Source of the DNA: Ahniella sp. | Lineage (GTDB): Bacteria; Pseudomonadota; Gammaproteobacteria; Xanthomonadales; Ahniellaceae | Length of the DNA: 23,103 nucleotides | Assembly: GCA_016712105.1 (NCBI GenBank) | Contig: JADJRU010000006.1 | Location: 1-23,103 of the forward strand | Direction of reading: 5' to 3' | In this document: in pieces, positions 1 through 8,000 of the stretch | Position numbering within the stretch: position 1 is the stretch's first letter | How the letters are laid out: every line of letters begins with the position of its first letter | Program-made: the position numbers and the translations under genes | Notes under the pieces: generated by a model | Databases searched by the model: none | Told to the model about the DNA's origin: nothing | Seen by the model: only the letters and a program-made list of their open reading frames with translations

Positions 1-441
1 ATGGAGACGGTCATTAATCAGCCCACCGACGGCGTTTATTCCGACCTCAACAAAGAACAGCGCGATTTGCTGGTTTGCGTTCGGCAGCGTAGTCTCGCAG
101 CGCGCCACACGCGCTATTTCTCTGCAGAGTCCTTGAGCGAATTGCTGAAGGGCCCATTGCGCCGAAATCCGCAGGCTATCGAAGGTCATCTCTCTGTGTT
201 GGCTGCGCGGGGACTCGTTATCCCCGTAAGTCGCGAGTTCCAAACTGAGGACACCGGAGAATTCGTCTTTGGCAACGCGTATCGCTTACCTCAGGGCGAA
301 AATGCGGTGGCTCTAACCGACGAATTGGGTGATCCTCGTACGGAACCATTTGCCAACGAAGGTGAGCTCGGCGACTACTCGCGCGGCCGGGAGCTTGAGC
401 GCCTCGCCGCCCAACTGGAAAAAGAACGCGCGCTGCCATGA
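1..441 (+). CDS. small winged-helix-like protein, first visible gene of the ATPase/HNH cassette
   Basis: I do not recognise the family. The 146-residue reading frame begins with an ATG at the very first base of the window, so the true start may lie upstream. Residues about 40-95 look like a winged helix-turn-helix: a helix with SLSELLKG, then a probable recognition helix with NPQAIEGHLSVLAARGLV, then a beta-wing that closes at NAYRLP. The C-terminal third is acidic and ends in a charged helix (RELERLAAQLEKERA), which could bind a partner. The stop overlaps the ATG of the ATPase gene in an ATGA, so the two are probably translationally coupled. A winged-helix subunit beside an ABC-type ATPase recalls the middle component of ABC-three-component conflict systems, but it could equally be a DNA-binding regulator of the operon. 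The fold assignment is by eye. Confidence 0.6.
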   Translation: METVINQPTDGVYSDLNKEQRDLLVCVRQRSLAARHTRYFSAESLSELLKGPLRRNPQAIEGHLSVLAARGLVIPVSREFQTEDTGEFVFGNAYRLPQGENAVALTDELGDPRTEPFANEGELGDYSRGRELERLAAQLEKERALP

Positions 442-2419
442 GACTGCGTTACCTCCATCTCCCGCGCTGTGGACCACTCACCGATACCGCGGTGGTCTTC
501 GGCCGCGAGGACCATATCGCGCGGTCGCTGAGCCTCCCTCGCAAGGCGCGCTGAACTTTGTAGTTGGCGTAAATGGTAGTGGCAAGTCTTCGCTGCTGCG
601 GGCACTGTATAGGATCTTTCGGTCCCTAAATCGCCGCGAACGACCGGATCTGCCGGTTACATTGGCCTGGGATCGGCGACAGGGTGGTGCGGACGCAGTT
701 ACTGCGATTCTTCACTACGACAACGTCGACGACGCGGCATCGTTCTTCGTGACAGTGAAGCCAGTGCCGATCGTTGCGCGGCGATCAGACTGGGAGGGAA
801 TTACCGCCGCGCTATCTAACGGGGACGCAAATGCGCGGGTCTTAGATGCGCACGTTGTTCGTGGCAGTGATGCATTCGCCAGCTCGCTGCTCGCTGCACA
901 GCTGCCGAAGCGGCTTATCGCCTACACCTCAGGTGCCGATGGCGCCTGGTTGCAACTCGGCCACCCGACGTTCCGCCCGCAGAACGAAGACAAGGAGCAG
1001 TATCAGCGAGAAGGCGAGCGCCCCCCAGGATGGGGTTTCGACAAAGAATGGGAGTCGGAACAGCCTGTTCGCATGTCAAACATATTGACGCGCTTTCCGT
1101 TGAGGTCCTCCACTGAGACCCCAGACGCCCCTAGCGTTGGCCAGTTAGGCGTCTTGTCCATCGACGTCATCGAACGCATCCAAAAAGAGCTTGCCCCGCT
1201 CAGTGCCATCCGCGAAAAGCTGTTCACGAATCACGCAACGCAGGCGGATCGTTTGGACGACAGTTGCTTCCGCATACAGGTGCGCCACCTGCGCTACGCC
1301 GGCATCACGCTTGGACTTTGGCAAGCCGCCAAGGAAATGGCCAATCAGACTGAGATAGGCAGTCGCGAAGCCCTTCGCAAGTTGCTTCTGCAGCAACGTG
1401 GCGCCGACAGCAAAACAAGCGACGCCCGTCGCGTACTGAACGAAATCGATTGGTTCTGGCCCACGCATCTCACACTGACTTATCGCGATGTCCCCGGCCG
1501 CGCTAGTGCACAGCAACATCGCGAACTGCTCTGCTTAGTGGCCCTCGCCGACGAAGTCATCGAGCAGCCACGAGGGCGCCAGCGCGCGGTCTTTTCACTG
1601 GGCCCATCTAATCGCATCAGCCTTACCGAGAAGTTGAGCAATGCGTTCTCACTCGGTATCCCAGGTCAGGACATCGAGCGTACCGCAGATCGTGTCGACG
1701 GTAGCAGACTGGGGCGGAAGCCATACTTCGGATTCTCAGCGCCGACCAAGATATCGACTCCACGCCGCTGGACGTCTTCAATCGTCTGCGCGATTGGGAG
1801 CGCACCGGACTGCTGGAGGACATCACCCTCACGATCAAGCGACTCCACCGCCCCGCAGCCGCTGACGGCGAGCCCGACGACATCATCGTCACCTTCGACC
1901 AACTCAGTGACGGCGAGCAGATGATGCTCGGCCGCATGGGTCTGCTCTTCTTACTACGTGGCCAAGATGGTTCCCTGCTTCTGCTCGACGAACCCGAAAC
2001 GCATTTCAACGACGTCTGGAAACGCGAAATCGTCGACATGATCGACATGGGCCTGCTCAACTGTACGGAGGCCAACGTCATCGTCGCCACCCACACCAGC
2101 ATTGCGCTGACCGACGCGTTCGCGGCAGAAGTAACCGTACTCGACAAGACCAAGGGACGCTCTACAGCCCGAGGCGTCACCGGCGGCCTATTCGGGACCG
2201 ATCCCGGCGAAGTGAACATGAATCTCTTCCACGCCGACAGCAGTATCGGCAGCCGCTCCGTCGAGATCGTCGATCCAACTGCTCAAGACCGAATGGAAGG
2301 GACGCGAAAATGAACTCGATGACATATTGACGGTCCTCGGCAGCAGCTTCCATCGCGCCGAACTTCGCGCCATTCTAAAGAAACTGAGAGCAAAAAACGA
2401 TGGCGCTGCATCCGCTTAA
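438..2419 (+). CDS. ABC/SMC-like AAA ATPase, putative anti-phage defence (interrupted by frameshifts)
   Basis: Read through three apparent indels (near 541, 1705 and 2270), this gives one protein of about 660 residues. It starts at an ATG that overlaps the upstream stop (MRLRYLHLPRCGPL). Walker A is GVNGSGKSS at about residue 42, the ABC signature is LSDGEQ at about 490, Walker B is LLLLDEPETHFN at about 512, and the switch histidine lies in VATHTS at about 549. Some 440 residues between Walker A and the signature form a long insertion. The C-terminus (LLKTEWKGRENELDDILTVL onward) is helical and shows no TOPRIM motif, which argues against an OLD nuclease. The HNH gene starts inside its last codons. 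ATPases of this kind partner with nucleases in Septu (PtuA) and related modules, where they are thought to sense infection or hold the nuclease in check. The exact family is unknown to me. Confidence 0.75.
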
Positions 2420-3477
2420 GTTGCCGAAGAGCGCGGCCCTGCTTTTCAGAATCGTTGTGCTACAAAAGCGGCTACTGAAAGCCCTTTCTGACCCGACGCT
2501 AGTAGTCAGCAGCGTAAACACGAGTTGGGTGCAGAGCGTTTGGCGCAGACTCGATCCAGAGTGGGTGCGAAAGTTTTGCCTCGCCGGCCAAGAAGGGCGC
2601 ATTCAAGCGATAGCGGCGGCGACGCCATCAGCTCGGCGAGCGCTCTACGAGGAATTTTGCCGACAGAACAAAGTTAGCAAACTGTGGCTTTCCAGTGGGG
2701 ACTTTCGAGACCTTGAAACGATCCCGGGATTCAATAAGGCGCTCGCGTCCAATGTCGCGGACTTTTTCAAGATTTGCTACACGTCGCTGAGCACTAACAC
2801 TCGCCGTCAATGGGCAGGCTATGCACTTACTAAAGGCCGAATCCTCTCCAATTACGCCTACAAAGAGGACTTCTGTTCAAATTATCCGGCCAAGGTCGTT
2901 TGTGTTTATTGCGACGGAAAATAGGTACACCGGAACTCGACCACTACCTCTGCAAATCTGGGTTCCCGCTCCTTGCTTGTTCGCCATGGAACCTAGTTCC
3001 TAGTTGTGGGTCTTGTAACGATGCCGTGACGGGAAAAGGTGACCGCCGAGCTTTGAGTGAAGGAACCCATCGCGCCAGTGCGGACTGGCTCCATCCCTTC
3101 TTCCGAACCGCGAACGAAATGGTTCAAATAGAACTGTCCGGCCCACCAGTATCTCGATCCCGCGACTGTACTCTCATGATCCGACCGAACAGACACGCCT
3201 CGAAAACCACACCTACCTCATACGGTCTCTATCAGCGCGATGGACCAAAGGGGTAGCCAGCTATCACGACCGCTTGGTCAGTCAAGTCAATAGAGCCATA
3301 AAGCGTTCCGTCACTACGATTGACGACGAGGTTCGTACACAACTCGAAACCCATTTGGAAGACCGTGCAAAATTTCCATCGACGATGATTCACGCCGCAG
3401 TCTGTCGAGCGGTCTTGGATCGTCGCCCTGAATACCTCGAAGAATTCGCTGATTCCAATCCGCCTACGCTCGCGTGA
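2400..3477 (+). CDS. HNH endonuclease, PtuB-like partner of the ATPase (interrupted by frameshifts)
   Basis: The ATG lies 20 bases inside the end of the ATPase gene, implying coupled translation. The protein is continuous over about 358 residues if two single-base deletions are allowed, one in the A-run at 2918-2921 and one near 3154. An N-terminal region of about 165 residues, with no motif I recognise, precedes a beta-beta-alpha-metal HNH core: CVYC, then LDHYLCKS with the catalytic Asp-His, then NLVPSCGSCN with the second zinc Cys pair. A helical C-terminal part follows (YSHDPTEQTRLENHTYLIRS, later FPSTMIHAAVCRAVLDRR). Proteins of this type cut nucleic acid, and with an adjacent ATPase they form Septu-like defence pairs. 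PtuB as I know it is shorter, so the N-terminal extension is unusual. A TGA at 3475 closes the frame, but the same frame stays open to 3589. The nuclease call is strong, the defence role is inference. Confidence 0.75.
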
Positions 3478-3767
3478 GAGGTCGGCATTTCAGAAACTGT
3501 TGAACTCAGGATCTCGGAATACAAGGCCGCGATAGCGCAGATCAATGCCGCACTAATGGGAACCAGAGAAAATCGCTTTGAACAAGCGTAACCTCGGGGC
3601 TGCCATAGGCGAATACGTCATCGATCAAGCCATTGGACCGATACATTTGGCGGAGGATGATCGTCAGCATGGATCTATACCTCGAACGCCTTAAGGCGAC
3701 CCAGAGCGTGGCGGGCGGAGCAGTCGGACTCCTCCGCATAAGTCCCGCGGCCGGCAATTCAAAATAG
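3478..3767 (+). other. fragmented coding-like stretch after the HNH gene
   Basis: Three adjoining pieces in three frames look protein-like. In the HNH frame, 3478-3591 reads EVGISETVELRISEYKAAIA and continues to NRFEQA before TAA. Shifting one base at 3589, the next piece reads NLGAAIGEYVIDQAIGPIHL and AEDDRQ. Shifting again near 3668, the last piece reads MDLYLERLKATQSVAGGAVG and ends at a TAG at 3765. Joined, they would give about 95 residues, either as the C-terminal end of the HNH protein (if the TGA at 3475 is a base-call error) or as a separate small gene. I do not recognise it. The ATG at 3669 has a GGAGG about ten bases upstream, so a 32-residue peptide is also possible. All of this rests on composition and continuity alone. 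Confidence 0.3.
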
Positions 3768-3798
3768 CGGGTGTCCACGCTGTTCTCCGCATTTAGGG

Positions 3799-4650
3799 TT
3801 AGGCCTCTTCCAACTCTTTCAGCGTCCTGCCGGTATTATCTCGCCAGGCCGTCAGCCCATTCGCGCCACCACCATGAATGACCGCGGCAGCTGCACTCGG
3901 ACTTGAGAACTCAGCGTCCTGAGTAAACACATAGACACCGTCCCTTTCAACAAGGGTGCCGTCCTGAATGAGCTTTTGCCTCAGAACAACAACAAACGGG
4001 TGTTGACCTTCCGCAGACGGACGCAGAGAAAGCACTGCCGTGGAGTCTTTGAAGACCACAAAGCCCGCCTCAGTTCGGTGCCCATTCGCCAGCGCTGACT
4101 TCATCTTGCAAATGAGCTTCGGGTTGCGCTCTTGTTGGTTTGGTTGATCCGGCTATCGGTGTGAGTAGGTCCAGATCCAAGTACTGGCAAGACTTGCTTG
4201 ATTCGCGCAAGGAAGACTTCCATGTCTTCCCGATCTGACTCGGGGAGCTTTGGATTACTGCCATTGACGTTTTCGAGCTCATAGCGACCCGCCAGTTTGG
4301 ACTCTTGCCACAGCCGGTTTTCCAGAAACCGAACGTGAGCCTTGGTGAGGTTCTCGTCCTTGCTCACGAACACGACGATTGAGTTCCAGAACTCAACTGC
4401 CTTGGCTTTGTGCTGTTTCACACGATCTCGGATGACTTCCGCTTCGCCACCAGGCCTGCACTTTCCTGTGTCAGGTTCGTCCCGAGAAGAAAGTAGACGC
4501 CTGCGCTCTCAAGTTCTTACGTGCAAGGAGATCATCAAGCTCCGTACGCGGTGCGGCGAGAGCCTTGCCAGTCCAGTTTGAAACTTCTCCAACGCGAAGT
4601 CGTTTCGCGTCTCCGTGTGGCAGAAAGAGCTTAATGGTTGCGGACGTCAT
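3799..4650 (-). CDS. GIY-YIG nuclease family protein with C-terminal DUF4357 (interrupted by frameshifts)
   Basis: The start is ATG at 4650 (MTSATIKLFLPHGDAKRLRV) and the end is a TAA at 3801-3799, about 284 codons, a normal length for GIY-YIG/DUF4357 proteins. After a frame change near 4500 comes GVYFLLGT, the GIY-like strand. A damaged stretch follows in which the expected YIG reads GGEAE. The frame changes again before RDRVKQHKAKAVEFWNSIVV, VSKDENLTKAHVRFLENRLW and AGRYELEN, typical of the family. A last break near 4135 precedes the DUF4357 domain, with GFVVFKDSTAV, DGVYVFTQDAEFSSPSAAAA and GGGANGLTAW. The molecular role of these proteins is poorly defined. Some are annotated as nucleases and they are common in accessory islands. 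The gene is convergent with the ATPase/HNH cassette and separated from it by only a few tens of bases. Family call confident, activity uncertain. Confidence 0.8.
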
Positions 4651-4995
4651 TGAGTTCGAATCTCTCGTTGTGCGTTGCGCGGATTAGGCTTCCAGGATGG
4701 CTAACGAGGCTGTGGAAGAAGCGCTATTGAGTCTTGCTTTGTTCCGTTAGCAACTTCAAGGGACATGCCCTTGGCGCGTTGCAAATTCGTCGAAATGAGT
4801 CAGCGGTTCTCGAAGGTTGTCCTTGAGGATGAACTCGTAGCTGGATGATTTGTGCATGCAGCTGATCAACTGGCAGATTGGCGAGATCGCGTTGGGTTCT
4901 ATTCCCAACACCGCAACGACAAGGCGCCGCGCCTTCCGATGCGCCGGATGTTCCTCAAGGCGGTCCTGTTGGCTGTCTCGCAAGGCGTAGTCAGT
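4651..4995. other. unassigned stretch between the GIY-YIG gene and moaE
   Basis: No gene is firmly supported here. The minus strand is open from 4983 to 4756 (75 codons) and reads in part RRLVVAVLGIEPNAISPICQ and SSSYEFILKDNLREPLTHFD, which looks moderately protein-like, but I recognise no family, see no clear ribosome binding site, and cannot exclude chance. The plus strand is open from 4852 to 5091 in an arginine-rich reading that looks like a shadow. The part next to 4650 should carry the promoter and leader of the GIY-YIG gene. No convincing tRNA, direct repeat or integrase remnant was found. Confidence 0.3.
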
Positions 4996-5048
4996 TCATG
5001 CGCGATTGAGCGCGCCTGCCGGCGCAAAGCCGATGATATGAAACTCGA

Positions 5049-5462
5049 TTACGCCGTCGGGTGCAACCACCCCGAAGCGCCTTCCAGATAATGCCCCCGT
5101 TTCCAGATCGGAACATCCACCTTGATCGCATCAATAATGTGCCGACACGCCGCAAACGCAGCATCCCGATGACCCGCTGAAACGCCGACATACACCGCGA
5201 GCTCGCCGATCGCGAGGCTGCCAACCCGGTGCGCTGCAACCACGCGAATCACCGGAAATTGCAAAGCGGTTTCAGCAAGAATTCGCTGGCCCTCGATCGT
5301 CGCGAGTTCGACGTAAGCTTGGTAATCGAGACCCTTTACAGCCCGACCCTGGTGTTCATTCCGGACCCAACCTTCGAAACTGCAGAAGCCGCCGGCACGG
5401 TTGTCCTGACAAAGCGCACGCAGTGCGGCGAGGTCGAGCGGCGTTTCGCTGATCGTGAACAC
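5049..5462 (-). CDS. moaE: molybdopterin synthase catalytic subunit MoaE
   Basis: MoaE is the large subunit of molybdopterin synthase. It inserts sulfur carried by the C-terminus of MoaD into precursor Z (cPMP) to form molybdopterin. The 137-residue frame shows the family pattern: GGFCSFEGWVRNEHQG, then LDYQAY, then AHRVGSLAIGELAVYVGVSA with GHRDAAFAACRHIIDAIK, then PIWKRGHYLEG with the conserved lysine. The start is GTG at 5462, two bases after the moaD stop, an arrangement typical of coupled genes. It is the last gene of the moa operon. The end may be wrong: one missing G near 5070 would turn GWLHPTA-stop into GWVAPDGVIEFHIIG and carry the protein to a stop at 4996, about 155 residues, nearer the usual 150. 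Confidence 0.93.
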   Translation of the reverse strand: MFTISETPLDLAALRALCQDNRAGGFCSFEGWVRNEHQGRAVKGLDYQAYVELATIEGQRILAETALQFPVIRVVAAHRVGSLAIGELAVYVGVSAGHRDAAFAACRHIIDAIKVDVPIWKRGHYLEGASGWLHPTA

Positions 5463-5464
5463 GG

Positions 5465-5707
5465 TCAGCCTCCGGAGACCGGCGGAATGAACACGATGGT
5501 CTCGCCGTCGGCGAGCGGCGTGTGCCAGTCGCTGAATCGGTCATTCACCGCCAGGCGCACGTGTTCGGCGGATTGGCGGAATCCGTAACGGGCTTTGAGA
5601 TCGTCGAAGAGTCGGCGGGCATCGTGATGGTCGAGTGTGAACGACTCGCTGTCGACCCCCGCAGCCTCTGCGAAACTCGCGAAATAACGAAGGCGGATCT
5701 GGATCAT
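5465..5707 (-). CDS. moaD: molybdopterin synthase sulfur carrier subunit MoaD
   Basis: MoaD is a ubiquitin-like small protein whose C-terminal Gly-Gly is adenylated and then thiocarboxylated, supplying sulfur to MoaE. The 80-residue protein begins MIQIRLRYFASFAEAAG, the standard beta-strand and helix start of the family, carries LAVNDRF and LADGETIVFIPPVSGG, and ends exactly in the required Gly-Gly. The length matches the family (about 80). Its ATG overlaps the moaC stop (ATGA), and moaE begins two bases downstream. The frame is intact. Confidence 0.95.
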   Translation of the reverse strand: MIQIRLRYFASFAEAAGVDSESFTLDHHDARRLFDDLKARYGFRQSAEHVRLAVNDRFSDWHTPLADGETIVFIPPVSGG

Positions 5708-6201
5708 GGTGCCGTGTCGCCGGAGAAGTCACGTTTGCCGCCGGATTTTTCGATGACTTGTGTGGGGCCGATGATCAGTCCGAGGCTCAGCGATTTGCAC
5801 ATGTCATAGACCGTCAGCGCAGCCAGGCTGGCGCCGGTCAGTGCTTCCATCTCTACACCGGTGCGCGCTTCCGCAGCCACTGTACACCGGATACGCAACA
5901 AGCCCGGCGACACGAAGGTGGTGTCGAAGCGGATGGACTGGATGGGCAATGGATGGCAAAACGGAATCAGCTCAGCGCATCGTTTCACCGCCATCGTGCC
6001 GGCAATGATCGCGGTATCGATGACCGGCCCTTTCTTGCTTTGCAGACCGGCGTCGTGCAGCGCTTGCGCGGCGTCTTCGGGAAACGTCACGAAGGATTCC
6101 GCAGTGGCGCTGCGTTTCGTGATTGTCTTGCCACCGACATCGACCATGCCTGGCCGGTCGTCGGCGCCTACGTGGCTGAGTTCGAATCCGGGTGTCTGCA
6201 T
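5704..6201 (-). CDS. moaC: cyclic pyranopterin monophosphate synthase MoaC
   Basis: MoaC converts the cyclic GTP-derived product of MoaA into cyclic pyranopterin monophosphate, the second step of molybdenum cofactor synthesis. Family motifs are clear: MVDVGGKTITKRSATAES near the N-terminus, KGPVIDTAIIAGTMAVKR, LIPFCHPLPI, then GVEMEALTGASLAALTVYDM with CKSL, and a C-terminal KSGGKRDF. I chose the ATG at 6201 (MQTPGFELSHVGADDRPGMV) rather than the upstream ATG at 6261, because the upstream stretch overlaps moaA coding sequence and the chosen start gives a normal length of about 165 residues. That start sits one base after the moaA stop, and the gene end overlaps the moaD ATG. The frame is intact. 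Confidence 0.95.
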   Translation of the reverse strand: MQTPGFELSHVGADDRPGMVDVGGKTITKRSATAESFVTFPEDAAQALHDAGLQSKKGPVIDTAIIAGTMAVKRCAELIPFCHPLPIQSIRFDTTFVSPGLLRIRCTVAAEARTGVEMEALTGASLAALTVYDMCKSLSLGLIIGPTQVIEKSGGKRDFSGDTAP

Positions 6202-6202
6202 G

Positions 6203-7214
6203 TCAGCCTCCGATCCGGAACATTTCAACACGCCCATGGGCTTCGCGCTCGCGTTCGGCACGAAGCTCCGAGTAACGATCGGTGCGTTGGCCCCATATGG
6301 ACGAGATCCGTTCGCGCAACGCCACGGCGTCGTCGATCAAAGGCTTGAGATCATGGCCGAGGTGGCCGAACAGGCAGGTATACAGGCGTCCATCGGCGGA
6401 TAACCGCGCGCGGGTGCAATCGCCGCAGAACGGCTGCGTGATCGAACTGATGAAGCCGATCTCGCCGATCCCGTCGACGAAGCCATAACGTTCGGCCACT
6501 TCGCCGCGATACGCCGCCTGCAGGGTTGCAGCGGATACACGGCATGGATGCGATCGCGGATTTCCTTCGAGCTCACCACCTGGTCGCGACGCCAGCGATT
6601 GCAGGTGCCGACATCCATGTACTCGATGAAGCGAATGATCTTGCCGCGCCCGCGGAACCGTTCGATCAGCGGCAGGATCTGGTCTTCGTTGTCGCCGCGA
6701 ATGACGGCACAGTTGATCTTGATCGGCGCGAGCCCGGCGCTTTCTGCTGCGTCGATGCCGGCCAGGACTTGATGGATGTTGCCGAAGCCGCCGCTCATGC
6801 GTCGGAACACTTCGGGATCGAGTGCATCAACACTGACCGTGATGCGTTTTAATCCAGCCTTTGCGAGGGCTTTGGCACGATCAGCGAGCAACTCGCCATT
6901 TGTCGTGAGGGCAATGTCTTCGATGCCGGGAATGTTCGACAGCGCGTGGATCAATTCCGGCAGATCGGCCCGCAGCAGGGCTCGCCCCGGTCAGCCGGAA
7001 CTTGCGCACGCCCAGTTCGGCGAACGCTGTAGCAAGACGAACCGTGGCATCGAGACTCAGCAGTTCACTGCGCTTGAGGAAAGCGCTAGGGCCCGCCAAA
7101 ATGTTCGATTGGCATGCAGTACGGGCAGCGGTAGTTGCAGCGGTCGATGACCGAGATCCGCAGATCACTGAGTGGCCGCTGGCGCTGGTCGACAAGACTT
7201 GAAAGGGTATTCAT
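6203..7214 (-). CDS. moaA: GTP 3',8-cyclase MoaA, radical SAM (interrupted by frameshifts)
   Basis: MoaA starts molybdenum cofactor synthesis by rearranging GTP in a radical SAM reaction that uses two [4Fe-4S] clusters. The start at 7214 (MNTLSSLVDQRQRPLSDLRI) leads into CNYRCPYC, the CxxxCxxC SAM cluster. An indel near 7090 leads to GPSAFLKRSELLSLDATVRL. Two missing bases near 6985 are needed to restore the expected TGGEPLLRADLPELI. The core then reads ALTTNGELLADRAKALAKAG, VSVDALDPEVF and FIEYMDVGTCN. A last indel near 6522 leads into the C-terminal cluster, FCGDCTRARLSADGRLYTC, and the end is a Gly-Gly tail (FRIGG), as usual for MoaA. The repaired length of about 337 residues is normal. 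The ATG overlaps the stop of the MBL gene. All catalytic motifs survive, so the breaks look like read errors. Confidence 0.93.
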
Positions 7215-8000
7215 GCAGCAGTCTCCCATGCCAGGCCGGCCGCTTGCCATGCCGGCATCGGTTCGGCCAGCGCACTACGGTCGCCATCGGCGGCACAGTT
7301 CAGACCCTGAGCTTCGAATTGCTGCTTTTCCGCAGCGATCCGATAGTGATACACGCGAATCCGTTGCCGCGCGTGCCGGCATCATACGTGCGGAGCAAAT
7401 CATCGATGCCGGTGTGCGACGGATTGCCGACCACGGCACAGTCATGTGCAATCAAGGTTTCGCCGCCGCCAAATCGCGCGACTTCAGCCGGAATGGGCCG
7501 AGTGTCGCCGGTCCACAGAAAACTGTTGGCCAAGGCAATGCCGAATGCGGTCATCGGGATGTGGTGCTGAACCGGAAACACGTCGAACCACCAGCCGGCG
7601 TGCCAGAAACCGCGGCCCACCGGGATCAGTTGGAATGCGTCCCAGAAGTTCGCGCCCCGCCTTCGGCGAGCGGGCTCGGATAATCGGCCACACGCGCCTG
7701 CAACACCGGGATCAGATTCGCCGGCACATACAGACGGCAGCGCCCGCGGCGGGATTCGTCAAAGATCAACTGATAGAACAGGCGTTCCAGACCACCGACG
7801 TGGTCCATGTGCGCGTGTGTGATGAACAGTGCTTCGGGCGGCGCGCCATATCGCTCGCGGTATGCCATCAACGCCGAGTCGCCGCAATCAATCATCAGCA
7901 GCGGCCGATTTTCGTGTTCAAGCACGGCGGAGGCATTGACGAGCGTTTCCGTCTGCGCGGAGCCGGTGCCGAGCCAATACAGATGCCAGCCACTGCTCAC
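7211..8000 (-). CDS. MBL-fold metallo-hydrolase (interrupted by frameshifts)
   Basis: The GTG start at 8000 (VSSGWHLYWLGTGSAQTETL) overlaps the kdkA stop, and the stop overlaps the moaA ATG, so the gene sits inside one polycistron. The metal site is seen as FITHAHMDHVGG (HxHxDH). After an indel near 7650 it continues as ANFWDAFQLIPVGRGFWHAG, FPVQHHIPMTAFGIAL with a further histidine pair, SFLWTGDTRPIP and LIAHDCAV. After another near 7365 it ends RIRVYHYRIAAEKQQFEAQG to WETAA. The repaired length is about 263 residues. The layout resembles the RNase Z/phosphodiesterase branch of the superfamily, but the substrate cannot be told from sequence. Position between a Kdo kinase and moaA does not settle whether it serves the envelope or the cofactor pathway. 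Confidence 0.85.

Noticed and set aside
4652..4668. GAGTTCGAATCTC looks like a tRNA T-arm that could mark an attachment site
   Set aside because: Only three stem pairs form and no acceptor, anticodon or D-arm sequence can be fitted around it; it lies just upstream of the GIY-YIG start.
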